A DNA stretch of 64,000 nucleotides, taken from the NCBI GenBank assembly GCA_003439945.1, contig QVRM01006793.1, positions 1 through 64,000 of the forward strand, written 5' to 3'. The notes beneath the pieces are model-generated. The model did not search any database, had not been told where the DNA came from, and saw only the letters and a program-made list of their open reading frames with translations. Shown here in pieces: positions 44,826 through 61,487 of this stretch. Position 1 is the first letter of the stretch, and each line of letters opens with the position of its first letter. The translations under genes and the position numbers were made by a program. This DNA is from Dermanyssus gallinae. Its lineage: Eukaryota; Arthropoda; Arachnida; Mesostigmata; Dermanyssidae.

Positions 44826-45006
44826 ATGGCCGACCGCCCCACTGTACAGGTGATTGGCCGTAAAGTTCGGCTTGTGCATCCGCCGCCAGCGGCGCCCATG
44901 GTGGCAGGCGACTCCGTCGGGAGCGGCCCTTGCCGCCCCTGGCGGCGGGGCTGCCGGAGGCGCTGCGGCTGCTCTTGGTCTCGTTCCATTGGCGCCCACG
45001 ACGAAG
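44826..45006 (+). CDS. Candidate first coding exon of the zinc-finger gene
   Basis: ATG in GGCCATGGC context opens [20 protein letters not shown], then a Cys/Arg-rich GC-driven stretch, ending GAAG|GTACGC (phase 1). The phase suits both 46923 and 48645. Another frame through the same exon is also open, so the frame is uncertain, and the exon could be entirely 5' UTR. Confidence 0.4.
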
Positions 45007-45165
45007 GTACGCACAAGAACGAACAAGAGACTTGCTTTTTTTCGAGATGAGATGATGATAATAATAATAATAATAATCGTGTTACGGTGACGGCTGCATC
45101 ATGGATATTTTGACAGATCAGGTGTTCGCTCGTTCGATCACTTCGCGATAGACAGTCTATATGTA

Positions 45166-45226
<61 letters not shown>

Positions 45227-45392
45227 ATCCGATAATACGATTGCGTATTACATTATTTATATACACATATAACACAGGCCTGGACTTTAGTAGTTACTGG
45301 CTGATGTGGTTTGTCGTCACGTGCACTGGGGGCAATTGTTTACATCCTATTATTAGCTAAAAAATATGTGTATGTATATATATACATATATA

Positions 45393-45432
<40 letters not shown>

Positions 45433-46755
45433 CTATTATTAGCTAAAAAATATATGTATGTATATATACATATATATGAATATATATATATATATATATA
45501 TATACATACATATATATGTATATATAATTACAGTTCATATGAAACCTTGTGGGAAAAGAAGTTTGCACGTATGCAATTGTTTTCAACGATCTGCGGAGCT
45601 GCTTTCGAATAACTTGAACCCAGATTTTAGAAAACTTTTGTCATATTTGCTATTGAAATTAAAGTAAGAGTATTTGCAATTAAATATGTAAGTTGCCTTT
45701 GTGCTTGTTGCAAGCGCCGTATCTTAAACATAGTTCGTTGTTTGTGAACATGGCCAGAATGTTGAGAACCATGAACTAGTGATATATTATTATATACTGT
45801 ACAATTACATATATTTTGCAGAGGTGCTATTTCAACCTATTATATGGTAAATTGTTCTTTATGCCTCTTACATTGTGCATTGTATATATTGAATGCAGGA
45901 TTTATTAGGACCTGAATAATTATGTATATAATTATCTACCCTTTGAAAGCAATAAAGGAGCACTTGAATTGTGATCCTCTCGCTTTCTGCGCGTGGCTTT
46001 TATTTATTTCGTTTATTGAATTGTAGAAGCGCACGTCATATTACTTTTGATTAGTGTACTTGTTTATCTATGTCATATTATTATGTATAGACAGTCTTAT
46101 CTTGCAGCATTCCGCGTTCCTCTGTCTTAGTTATAGTGGAGGCATGTCAGTCGTTTAATTTCCTTGCCGCATAAGAGCTTCATTGATCGACCTGTAAGCT
46201 ATAAGTGCACATGACCTCTTTACTATTCTCGCTTTTTGCCTGGGATAAGTCGGCGAGTCTACACAATAAGACGACATGTTATATAATAACTCCATACGTA
46301 AGTGTTTGATGGCTTTGGTAAGCTTAGAGAAGCTGCGTGAACACAAGCAAATGACCCATGAAAACAAAGAATAAAACGTACTTGTTATCTTCTTATTCTC
46401 TGTTGGCAATCGCTTAAGAGCAGCTAATATTTTGAAAACATAGCAGGTAATCAGGAAGGGAAATTGCCCCCCCCCCCCCCGCGGAAGTGAGCTTAAAGCA
46501 TGTTGTTCTCTTATGAGCAGTTTGAGCCTGTATCCGATCTTAATTGTGCTATATACACATATATAACTGCGTTTGTTGCTTGCCTGCTTGAAGCTGACGA
46601 GGATCAACCGTTGGTATTGGTCAAACATTAGTCGTGTATAAATACTATATATATATATAATCTATAGTATACATATAGACGTTTGAGAGAGATATATTAT
46701 TTATATGGTCAGGAGTAATAGATATTGATAATATATACTATATATAGATTGATAT

Positions 46756-46791
<36 letters not shown>

Positions 46792-49700
46792 AGCTAAATG
46801 CCTTACACCGTATACTTATACAAGATAACGACTCTTTTGTGTTGTATGCTGCCAGTCTTGCGACATCGTTAACCTAGGTTCGTACTGATGCAACAGCGCG
46901 TCGTATCAGAAGCGGCACCAAGCTCAGCGGTGTCTGTTGGACGAACTCCACGACGCGTCCCCACCGGCTACGATACGGCCACAGCAGACACAAGTTCAGC
47001 TCATACAGCCCCATCAATACCTCCAGCAGAATAAGAGTCACCACCATCAGCTGCAGCAGCAGCATCATCCATTACAACATCAACTACAACTTGCGCAGCA
47101 ACAACAACAACAACAGCAGCAGCAGCAGCAAAACACCGTCGAATGCCGTACTAACTATACGAGTGCTAACCACATCAGCAGCAGCAACAACAACAACCTC
47201 AGTATCAACGTCGGACTCGGAGCCGTGACGAACTCGCCACCGACAAATCCTGTTATCTCTACAACCGCGTCCACCTCTAATAGCAGCAGCTGCACCGCCA
47301 CCACAATCTCAAATGCCGTTTGCATCTCGGCTGGCTCGGCGCCCACTGGTGGTTCGTAAAAGTTGTCTCTCTTTCGGTTGTTGTCGTTGTCGTCGTCATC
47401 GTCATCATCATATTAAGTTGACGACCTCAATGAAGTTCGCTCGTGCTTACCACATACTTGTTTACTAATAATCCACCTATATAAAATATAAAAAATAATC
47501 CATCCTTCTAAATGAAAGTGGCGCACTTTGAATCGGACGATTCGAACGATGGATTCATTCGCTGTCTCGAATTCACATCGTGGACTCGTGGATGGTGCGC
47601 TCGGTGTTCACATTAATCACGAGGCGCCATCCGGCGTTTTCGTTCTTAATTATTGTTCATAGATACGCTCATATTTACATTATACGCATTCATCTATTCT
47701 CATTGAAAATAGCTGATAAATCAAACCCCGGAGAGTCAGCGACCATGCCGCTGCCGCAAGAACTGTTGGAGAAACTCTAGACATCATATCGTAGCCCTCA
47801 TCCTTATTTATGCGCAGTTATTATCCATAGATGCCCAGGTCGCTAAGGTCGGCATGCGTCCGCGCATTCAATTTTACTCAAGAAAAGTAACCAAATAAGC
47901 TAATTCGATCTGGGATGCCCAAATTAATAGTAAACAGGGTAAGAAAACGTAATAGCTTTATTATTAATCTAAAAAATGGACAGATAGTGATTTCCGCACC
48001 GACTCACGAAAACTCCTACAGCGTTTGTCCACAACTGTTTCGTTCTAAACAATGCTGACCGTAAACAGCCACAATTGGGCACAACATGTATTTTACGATA
48101 ATCTTTTACCACTACAAAACGCACTACCAGGCGCATGCATCCATTATCTTTATCACGCGTTCGAAATGACATTTAGATGCTCTCACACGCACTATGCACA
48201 AAATGCAATAATACATACTATTTGTGAACGTTCTGTTAAAACCTTGAAACGGCGCTGCTATCGCTGCTTGAATTGTGCCACTGTCGCACGCGTCCACTGT
48301 GTTAATTTGGGCAAATCATAGAAATGAATACAATTGAATCCAATCCAGCTGCCATCCGTATTGGCAGGGTGGGTAGTTAATATTGTTGACGAAGTCGTGT
48401 GGCTCGTCAGCAGGCTAAGGTGGTGAAAGCAAAGGCGCGCTATGATTGATTGATTGATCGACTTATTATTCGCTCGGCATGTATACCTAAATACACATGT
48501 CTATATAATGCCCTGTCTGTGGTCTGTTATCATGTATGTCATGAGCAATTGTTTTCTGTTGTCGATTCGTCCGTCAACTGCTTGTGTTGTTCGTTTGTAT
48601 GTGCGACCACCGCGCGTTCGTTCTCTGACCCCGCCGGAGCGTAGCCGCGATCTTGGAGATACCGTCGCTCGGTGATGAGCTCCTCAACGGATCGGACACC
48701 TCGTCGCGAGAGGTCGTCATCAACGGTCGAACGTACGCGATGGTCGAAAGTGTCGGCGGACAGCAGATGTTCGTCGACGTCATCACGCAACACAAGCTGA
48801 TTCCGATCGAGCATGCGGGCGAGCTGACGCTTGTCGACGTCCTCGACGAGGACACTGACGATGCCGAATTGCATCGCGAAATCGAGGTACCCGCTGTCAA
48901 CGTGACAAATTCCAAATCCTACTGCGTACGTCGCATAACTCGGCGTGTCTACGCCCGTTCGACCCCTGTTGTTGATCGATGAGGATTGAGTAGAATAGAT
49001 GATAAACCGTATCTCCCGCCGAGGACTATTGGGCAAACCAACCCTAGATATCTCTACATGTCCGCTTATGCTGCCGCTTTAAGCGCGCCTGATATAATAT
49101 AAGGGTGACATGTGTAGGACTTAGGTCGCTTAGACATGTCAAGCGAATATCTAGCAAAATCCATCTACTCCCAAATAGGTAAAGGCGCCATTTATGTGTC
49201 AGTATTAGCGATACAATCATGAATAGGGCGTCTTTATGTGCCTCTGTGGAGTGTTGTTCCTAAACCAGCTAGCTGACCGTTTCCGAAACACGAAAAGTTC
49301 TCAAGCAAGTCGTTATGGCTAGTTCTCGGAATGTTCCGGCAGTCGGAGCCGGGCCTCTTGGTTTAAAGCCACGTATTTCAGCCATTACACCTCGAAATCA
49401 CATGCTATATTTGTCTAACCATTACGTGCGTGCATGTAATTGTACTTTTCTGTATGCGTACGTGCGTGCGCCTTATCATCTACATCAGCCGGAAGAATTT
49501 ATGGATCTCGGCGCGTCGTCTCTGACAACTCACGTCGACGTCATTCGTCCGCCGAGTTCCGCTCAATTCGAGAGCGTTCCGGCCTCCTCCTCAGCGCCGA
49601 CGACATTATCGTGCCCGTTGTCGCCGGTCCTCAGCCATCATCAAATAGTGTCGGCCTCAAATAGCGGCGAGTCAACGCTAACCAGCCGAAGTCCGTCGGG

Positions 49701-50464
49701 GACAAAAATAGTAGGAGGATCAGTAGTAGCAACAGCTGCAGCAACAGCAACAGGAACCACAACAACAACAATAGCAGCAACAGCAGCAGCAACCACGCCT
49801 TCGACGATAGCAGGCGCGACGACGGCGGGTTCTGGGGGGGGATCGTTTGTCCGCTGTGACCTCTGCCAGGCTACCTTCAGCAAACGGAGCAACTTCTACC
49901 GGCATCTGCGTCGAGCGCACGAAACCGACAGCAACCTGTTTCGCGCAAAGCCGCAGGGCGTGAAGGGCAAGTGTCCTGAGTGTGAGTCGCGGTTCTTCTC
50001 GCGACACGAACTGCTCCTTCACCTGGCCCACGTCCACGAGTTCGAGGTGGTCCTGTTCAACATCACTTTCACCAACAAGGAGGCCTACAATCGATGGCTG
50101 GAAGATATCAAGGTTGGTCTTTTTGGTCTAGAAGATAGAGTCCATAAAACGATCAGAAGATGTACCCAGTTGGTTTATGAGTGCGTGTGTGTGTGTGTGT
50201 GTTTTTCAATCTACCAGCCACCACATTAGCCACATTCGTGGCACACATGACGGTGATTGCGTGGCGTTAGGCGACAAGCCCTTGATTCGCTTGCAGGGCG
50301 ATCGCTAGTATCGCCATAATGTGTTAATGGTAATAGTTAAGTTAGCAACGAGTTGATTAGCAATCTGATACGTACCTCCTAATCGTGACTACTTATACAT
50401 GCTCTTGCTTCTTAATTGATGGCAATTTTTTTTTCAGAATTATCGTTTAGTAAGCACGTGCAAT

Positions 50465-50516
<52 letters not shown>

Positions 50517-50926
50517 GTTTATTTCCGTATAATACATTAGGTATATGTTACACACATCAACTAGCCAAGCCAATGTGCATTGTGACTGTATCGCACTCTC
50601 GAGAAATTAATGTGAGGGTATACATTTGAAGAACCCATGCGAGACTAGTCTCAGATTCTGAACACAGTTTAGCTGTTCAGAAAAACATGACTGACGAGAT
50701 ATGGTATGTGTTGCGGTACATTTCAGGTGCATTACACGACGAGTTATGTCGCTCATAACGGCGGTCGAAAGTCTCAAGATGGTCGAACAGGGCGCATATA
50801 TCACTGCAGCCACGAATTTATGAGCTATAAGATGCGACAGGCTGAGAGCATTGATCATACCGAACTCACCATGAGGTCTAGAAGGTCCGTCGCTAATAAG
50901 GTACGTTTCTCAAGATTACATGGGTC

Positions 50927-50962
<36 letters not shown>

Positions 50963-52517
50963 GATATATATGCGGAGTTTACCAACGACTGTCACTGTGT
51001 ATGTACACTTCAAAACTAGGCATATCGGTCAGGATAGAAGAACGTCAAACAAGATCGATTGTTGCGGGTCGCAACTGTGTTGTTCTCTTAAGTACCCAGC
51101 AAGAGAGTGAAGAGTAGCGACGCGTAACAGTGATGTTGGGGTTTTGCTGCCCTACTGTGTTTGGTCTTTATCTGATCTAGGTACCGTACTGTACAGCACA
51201 CCTGCGTGTGTTTACTGATGAGAAGGGTGTCATGTACGTGTCCGGATCGCCAACCCACATCAACCACGACATTGATCCGGACAACCTCAGCGGAGCGAGG
51301 CTCAACCTGCCTTCGAGTGAGACCCTGCCCGGCTATCGAAGCATCTTCAAGAACTGCCAGGACGGGCTGCCAGCACAAACGAAGTCGACGATAACAACGG
51401 TTGTCAACAGGTAAAAACTAGCATGACCGATGGGTAAAGGAACTTGGTCGGTATATAAAGGCATAGCCATTAAAATTTGGTGACAGATTACAGCGTAGAC
51501 CCCTAACTACGTAATTGCAATTTTTAGGATAGAGCGCAGATGTTTTTGCTCTTTTTTCTGAAAGTAGAATTCGTATTTATATTTCCCATCAATTTCTATT
51601 TATATTGAGGCGGTGGGTCTATGCATTAAAGCACCCCTCCAAACCGCGTACTCCGATTACGCCAGCTCCACCTCGGTGTCAAGTCAGTGGGATGGCTTTG
51701 AACTACACTGCCCAAAAAAATGCAATTTTTTTAGGTTTGTCTACGTATCTACATATTAACATCAATCAACATTAATAGTTGAAAATATGATTGAAGTAAT
51801 CAAACCATTTATTCAATGTAATCAATAACTGGTGGTAAGAACGTGACAATTGGGTCCCTGCGAACGTGTGATCGAAGTAATAACTAAATATATAATACGA
51901 GTTTAAAGACCTCTGTTTATGGAAGGGGTGAAGTGGAAAGACATTGCAGGGTATTCGGGTCAGGGATCGTTGAAGGTAAGGTGCGAAGTGTCTTTACAGC
52001 GTTGTTTAATGGGGGCATACGCAATATGTATAAGGGCTATTTATTGCCCGAATTTCCTATTCTGACAGGATGTGTCTGCGTGTTGACGTCGAACACACGA
52101 GCCGAATCGGTAGGAGGATGCCACTGACGTAAATTGTCGACGTTTTGCCGTAATCGCAACTTCTTTGAGTTAAAGACTTTTCCTTAAGAAAACGGGCGTA
52201 ATTCAGCTATTAGTTATGATTTGGCAACCTGTCGGTGATTGTGACACGTTTCAAATATATTTCCTTTAACAAGGCAAGGTGCGAACGCGACTCGTTAATT
52301 GATCAGATTACTGATTCGGATTGATTTCAGAGCCGAGGAGTTGAAGTTGTATCTGCAACATCGCCCGGTGTCAGATAGCGTCCTGGTGGCGATTCAAAGG
52401 TCACTGCGGGGCATTCAGAGAGCTGTTTCGAGTTACAAGTGTCGAGCGATTGTGTCCGATGCAATCCTCGAGGATCAAAGCGCACAGGCCGCCGTTAAGT
52501 GGGAGGTCAATCAATAG
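44826..52517 (+). CDS. C2H2 zinc-finger protein with FLYWCH/WRKY-GCM1-like region, multi-exon
   Basis: The core exons 48645-48925, 49489-50112, 50727-50900, 51181-51410 and 52331-52517 have GT/AG borders and compatible phases (0, 0, 0, 2) and end at TAG 52515-52517. Two 5' candidates, 44826-45006 (phase 1 end) and 46923-47348 (phase 1 at both ends), would also join in frame. The product would be about 700 residues: a Gln-rich N-terminus, an acidic domain, an Ala/Thr-rich linker, two C2H2 fingers, a NRWLEDIK segment, and a Cys/His-rich region (YHCSHEF, PYCTAH, THINHD) like zinc-binding modules derived from transposases in other arthropod proteins. A nuclear DNA-binding role is inferred. No orthologue name is offered. 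AATAAA at 53722-53727 is the likely poly(A) signal. Confidence 0.72.
45007..46922 (+). other. Intron (candidate), microsatellite-rich
   Basis: Holds (TA)n at about 45156-45222, a tandem duplication of about 88 bp (45342-45429 repeated from 45430) built on CATCCTATTATTAGC plus TA runs, a C13 tract near 46468-46480, and TA-rich DNA at 46640-46790. No gene inside is recognised. Confidence 0.55.
45342..45530. repeat. 88-bp tandem duplication with TA runs
   Basis: CATCCTATTATTAGCTAAAA starts at 45342 and again at 45430, each followed by ATATGTATGTATATATACAT-type sequence and a (TA)n tract. The second copy continues into further TA repeats. Confidence 0.85.
46923..47348 (+). CDS. Candidate Gln-rich exon of the zinc-finger gene
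   Basis: An open frame encoding [20 protein letters not shown], a His/Gln-rich block, a run of 14 Gln from mixed CAA/CAG codons (about 47095-47130), then Asn/Ser-rich [18 protein letters not shown] and a Ser/Thr tail. A phase-1 donor ACTG|GTGGTT occurs at 47348. The matching phase-1 acceptor (CACCAAG) lacks a good pyrimidine tract, so the 5' border is uncertain. Non-repeat stretches such as [18 protein letters not shown] argue for real coding. Confidence 0.5.
47349..48644 (+). other. Intron (candidate), nothing recognised
   Basis: 1.3 kb between the Gln-rich exon and the acidic exon. GTC/ATC repeats lie at about 47382-47410. The open frames show no family resemblance. Confidence 0.5.
48645..48925 (+). 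CDS. Zinc-finger gene exon: acidic domain
   Basis: After an acceptor-like CGGAGCGTAG come two bases and 93 codons with [54 protein letters not shown] and [10 protein letters not shown], then TGC|GTACGT in phase 0. Composition is acidic and non-repetitive with strong G/C-ending codons, a good coding signature. The domain is not one I can name. Confidence 0.72.
48926..49488 (+). other. Intron of the zinc-finger gene
   Basis: Donor GTACGT; acceptor CTTATCATCTACATCAG. A 22-nt segment at 49043-49064 matches, in reverse complement, part of the motif at 22361-22393. Nothing else recognised. Confidence 0.6.
49489..50112 (+). CDS. Zinc-finger gene exon: two C2H2 fingers
   Basis: 208 codons in phase 0. 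A Ser/Pro-rich start ([19 protein letters not shown]) leads into an Ala/Thr-rich low-complexity linker, then two C-x2-C-x12-H-x4-H fingers: one beginning [17 protein letters not shown] with ...RRAHE, and one beginning [17 protein letters not shown] with ...AHVHE, spaced by about 22 residues. The exon closes with [19 protein letters not shown] and LEDIK before GTTGGT. Confidence 0.85.
50113..50726 (+). other. Intron of the zinc-finger gene
   Basis: Contains (GT)n near 50182-50202 and (TA)n at about 50466-50511. Acceptor GGTACATTTCAG. Confidence 0.7.
50727..50900 (+). CDS. Zinc-finger gene exon: Cys/His-rich region, part 1
   Basis: 58 codons in phase 0 encode [30 protein letters not shown] and RSRRSVANK, ending AAG|GTACGT. 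The SYVAHNG position corresponds to the Y-x2-C-x-R-S-G start of related modules, but the usual Cys is not there. Confidence 0.78.
50901..51180 (+). other. Intron of the zinc-finger gene
   Basis: 280 bp with (TA)n at about 50930-50960; acceptor TTATCTGATCTAG. Confidence 0.75.
51181..51410 (+). CDS. Zinc-finger gene exon: Cys/His-rich region, part 2
   Basis: [20 protein letters not shown] and SPTHINHDI supply a Cys and an H-x2-H pair in the spacing expected of a WRKY/GCM1-like zinc site. An [14 protein letters not shown] segment and TTVVN follow, with a phase-2 donor AACAG|GTAAAA. Confidence 0.8.
51411..52330 (+). other. Intron of the zinc-finger gene
   Basis: 0.9 kb, AT-rich, acceptor GATTGATTTCAG. 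No element recognised. Confidence 0.65.
52331..52517 (+). CDS. Zinc-finger gene terminal exon
   Basis: One base completes the split Arg codon, then [39 protein letters not shown] and [15 protein letters not shown], mostly helical in character, to TAG. A weak internal donor GAG|GTCAAT just before the stop means a further exon cannot be excluded. Confidence 0.75.
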
Positions 52518-52649
52518 AAATTAATGCAAAGATTAGGAGACACAGATATTGATGAACAAAGGTTGTGTCCACCGTGGGGACGAAAGGTAACCTGGCTCGA
52601 TACTGTGTGTGGGCAACATGAAGATAGGTGCTCAGTTTATACATACATT

Positions 52650-52689
<40 letters not shown>

Positions 52690-53426
52690 CAGTTAGTGCG
52701 GAGTATAAACTTGTGCGATGTCAAATGACTAGTCTTTCTAAAAGGGATTTTTTTAAACAAGTTCAGATGTTAAGAAGTCTAATGTACTTGGAGGAACAAA
52801 AAACATTCATGGCGTTATTTAGAGGGTTGTTGTTAGTGAAGATGCTGCTTTTTGGCGTTGGCAGAATGCCAAGTACACTTTGTAAAATTGTACAGCGAAG
52901 GAACTGTTCATTGCTGGCAGATGTCTGAGGTCATTTACCGATTGGCTGTGACATATCAGCCTTGCTGTCCCAAACTTAGTGGCGACAGATCGAAGTACTT
53001 CGACTCCTGCGAAGTCAATATATATAAGATAAGTAAAATTATTTATACATTTTTGCGATTTGATTTTTTTCTTTATACATTTATACGATTTGATTAGACA
53101 GGAAACGGTTATAAAACGCTCTGCTCTTCTAAGTTGCTAAGTAACGGTTAATGTACACATAAAGTGCACTCATTAGTGATGTACGGAATGCATACATAAG
53201 TAGACGTTATATGTATATAAGCTTCCTAGTAATGGAATTTGCTGTACAGTAGGTTGAGAGTGAAATTATCTATGACGCTTACGGAATACTCAGACTAGTT
53301 AGGAACAATTAGGCGAAATCATGGATTCATGGAACAAGATTAAACAGCTCAATTGAACAAGACGAGGCTTGCAATCAATATTAATTGATGCAAACAGGCC
53401 TCACTTCATTTTGTGAAGTACTTGTA

Positions 53427-53464
<38 letters not shown>

Positions 53465-56400
53465 CCGCATATATGTTTATGTACATATATGTATATATAA
53501 AGTAATATTTATTTCGATGTATGTATGGAAGAAGATTATGAAGTCAGCCATGCGGCCAGATGTTTGCCTACTTTATATATACATGTATATGCATATATGT
53601 ATATATATAAGTCTAGCATCTGCTTTTTAGATGTACACGTTTCATGGTGCATTACCCATACTGGAAGATCATTTTCCCTGTGCGTATGTTTGACTAGGTG
53701 AGAAGGTGACTCGCGTTGAATAATAAAACTAAAAAAGCATTACTTCACATTCGTTTTTATTTGCCATATTGGAACGTATATCATGTTTGGCAGAATGATA
53801 TCGATGACTCAACAGCTAATTATACAGGTTAGTTACTGGGTGATGAATGTCTAAAGATGAAGCATCTCAAATGATTTAACCTCAGTCAGCACTGCTGAGA
53901 CTTAATCTCAGAAAGAGATTGCTGCTGAGTAATATGTTATACCGGACAACGTAGGTCGCCCATGTACATATGCACGTTTGGTAAAGAAATCCCCTCCCTA
54001 CTCTTGTATTAACTGGAAAAGGGATGGTCTTGAGGGTTCACGTGGACGGGGTCTGCCTAGAGAAATATCGGGCATTGACGTTTCTGTACAAGGTTCGTTG
54101 ACTTCTGCGATTGTTCATTGTCACATTGAAAAATAAAACGGTTGATAAAATCAGCACTTGCAAGTTGCTATAGTGCTCGCATAGTAAAATCGAGAACGAC
54201 GGAAGGCTTACAGCATTCTGGTCAATATCACATCTTCTACAGAGCTTTTTTAGAAGTTTTTCATATCATCTATAGAGCAGCTTTTTGCTCCAAGGTTGCA
54301 TAATGTCACACTGATGCGCGCCGTAATTCTTGCAAGTGATTAGCTGTTAGTAATTATAATATAGACGAAGCTTATATGTAAAACGTAATGGCATTACGTG
54401 TTTCTTTTCCTACTTAAATTCTGCTGCGATTCCTAAGTTACCAAGTGCCTTGGGCACTAAAGGCATATTATTGACACTACGCGCGTATAGGCGATAATAC
54501 TTAGCTGATCCCATTAGTGCTAATGCGGCGAATTACTGCGAGTGAAGGCCTACCATGCAGCGGAATGCGTCCTGAGTGATAGCCTTACCCCCCGAGACAT
54601 ACGACACATTAACAAGACCCCTGAGGACAGCGGGTTACCCAAGCAGAATCGAATTAATCGTTTTATGCTGGTGGGGCGACGGACATGATGACAGTTACAC
54701 CGCCGATCGAACGCAGGCGACGATTTATCTGAGACTCGACAGTGATGGACTAACGTTTACTTATCTTCAATGGCCAGATACGCAGCGGCTAGAACAAGCT
54801 ATGATGATGAAGTTTTGTAACACTCTGAAATAAGATAAGCCAATATGTCGAAGTATCCGATTTATATTACTTTCTCTCAATTGGCCTTCGACACATTAGA
54901 CGCTTCAGGAACTTTGAGTGATCGGCCTTTGATCGACGAAACTAAGAGAAAGGTTGAAAACGACAACGACACAGGCCAAAAGGGCTGCCCAGTTCCTTCG
55001 TTATATCGGATCTGTATCGATGTAGAACAGTGCCTGTGCCCTGCTCCGTAATAAACTGCACTCAACCAGGTTTAGTGGAGGTAACAAATTTACATGTTCA
55101 CTTGGACACAATTGTTTTGTCCAAATAGAGAACAACAAATGCATACATTCAGTGAAATTTACAGAAAATACAGAGTAACACTCCAATGTCTCTCATTATA
55201 TTTAAGACGAGCGCGTTCAGACGAGCGCAATCACTAAGAAAGATACGGGTGCTTTTTCGCAGGCGAGCGACACTTCTGTGTTTATTTTAAGCTGTCCATT
55301 TTTTAGTTCTGAATTTATGAGATTCAAGAACATTTGTGTATTTTAAGCATAGATGAAAGACTGAACTCCTTGTCCTAGTCACAAAAGGAAGTGGGTCACT
55401 TGGATCGGCAAAGGAAGGAACTCCAAACACGGACGCTGGAGCGTCATCGTCAGGTGTCTGATAGCCACGATTCTTACGACATAGAAGCGGCCTATAGAAA
55501 TAGGTTAGCTCAGGAACTACATACGAATTTTAGTTTGAAGCATTGTTGCAGTAGCCGCAAAGAGGATAAATTCGGGGAGACATTTCGTATCCGCTGTGAA
55601 AGGGATGATAGTTACTTCACAGCGGTAAAACGCATTATTCCGATAAAATGGTATACATAAATACATGAGAAAAAACATAACCGATTTTAAGATCCAGAAC
55701 GTAAACGATTTTGGTTTACCAGAACCTTGGCGTGTTGACTGAGACAGATAGACTTCTGGACCACCTGGGGATTGGTAAAAAGGAACTCGTTGGAGACAAA
55801 CGCGACGTTAAGGCGAGAGTGTGCCAGCATCAGTCGATAGTGACCTTCCCTTGGATGTAAATAATCTAAAGTAACCTAATTTTGTGATTGCAAATATAAC
55901 AGTAGCATGCCCTCCTTCAGAGAAACGAGAAGTCTGATAACGTTCCCCAATAGAAATGGCTGATTGGCTAAAGGGTACAGCATGCAGAAATAAAGTTAAA
56001 CTCTTAGTGGCATTGCTTTGTTGCTATCCCCGAAAGAAAAACACTGTTACACCATTTAAACTAGCGTGTTTGCTGGTGTAAAATTAGACTAGGCTAGTCT
56101 GCGTCAAAAAAATGTTACCGTCTACGTTTAGCACAGGCTTGATTGTAATGTCGAAGGAACATTATGAAAGTCCCCCACACGTCAAAAGACGGAATTAGTT
56201 ACAAGCCAAAACTTGAGCATGAAAGCTCTCGCTTCGAAGTTCATGCGATAAGTGCGGAGAGCTGCTCAGAGAGTGTTCTGCAAGCTCATTAGGAGAAACC
56301 ACCATATCTTATGGGATTTCTGCGCGGATATATCGAATGAGACTCTTGGGGAAAGGGTAGGTACAGGATTAGGACAAAAAGCTTGGAGAACAACTGTCCA

Positions 56401-56832
56401 AACGCCTAAAAAACGTGAACAGAGATTTAACTAGTTCCCCGTTTAATAAACGAGAAATCCGTAGAAATTAAACTACGAGCTATACTGAACGCTTCTGAGG
56501 AAAAAGGTTGTTCTATTAAATATCAAATGTCTTCAACCTGATATATATATATATATATATATATATTTCTCGCTTGTTTTGTTGCAGAGCTGCGGGCAAA
56601 CAAACCGTAACCCACGTATAACCTTACAATAGCTTTTTTTGTGAAAATATCTACGCTATGTGTCTTATACAAAATGGTTAACATATTGTTTTGCAAAAGG
56701 GATATCTGTTGCCTGCGTATTAGCATAAATCTGCTTTGTAACCTCTTCCTAGCTATGGTTATATATAATTCTTTTAAATAAGGTTTAACGAGAATGTTAT
56801 TGTCTCTAACTGAACGTGTTTAATATCTCACC

Positions 56833-56863
<31 letters not shown>

Positions 56864-57400
56864 TAAATATGAATTCTGAAAGACGATCTAAGCAGGTGAT
56901 ATTTTTTAACGTTTGGTTAGCCCCTAACACCATGATGTGTAGTCACGATTTAATGTCATGACGTTTAGCTGAAAACGTCAGACGAATATTGAACGCAGCA
57001 TTCCAAGTCAGCGGCACCGGCGCAGACTCTAGACATAAATCTAGTTCTCTAGTCTGATGTTGCCAAATAGGAACTCTCAGCATAAATAAGAAAACATGAA
57101 TCGCAAAAATAAACCGAATGATCCCGGGATGCCGGGTAAGACAAAGTGGGGGGAAAGGGGTGAAGGCCGTACGAACTAGGTAGATGCTGTGCCGTGGTAA
57201 GTGGTATGTAATGTATGAAAATGACCGGCACCATTTCGGCAAATCAATTTTACCCATTAGTGAAACCTAGTGTGTTTGCATCGGAAGTTAGAGCAGGACA
57301 ATGTGAGGAAGTTTTGTTGTTCAATTAGGGGTTATTATTATTATTCAGGGGGATGTTAATGAACATTAATATCATGGACGGCGGTGGCAGCGGCGACGGC
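52518..57400. other. Intergenic region after the zinc-finger gene, no gene recognised
   Basis: The first part is probably 3' UTR, ending near AATAAA at 53722-53727. (TA)n arrays lie at about 52651-52688, 53429-53463, 56541-56567 and 56833-56852. Open frames at 54576-54833, 54845-55051, 55391-55660 and 56252-56434 have mixed composition, but I see no family match and no good splice borders, so they are not called as genes. Confidence 0.5.

Positions 57401-61487
<4,087 letters not shown>

Noticed and set aside
44100..45026. 308-codon minus-strand frame in the GC-rich block
   Set aside because: Pro/Ala/Arg-rich and without conserved blocks; explained by GC composition and CpG density. The plus strand carries a better start and donor.
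46155..46628. 157-codon minus-strand frame
   Set aside because: It crosses a C13 tract and AT-rich intron sequence, and no recognisable family or splice borders are present.
55391..55660. Possible extra 3' exon of the zinc-finger gene
   Set aside because: The 89-codon frame has mixed composition, but I see no matching splice phase, motif or homology, and a good stop codon occurs at 52515-52517.
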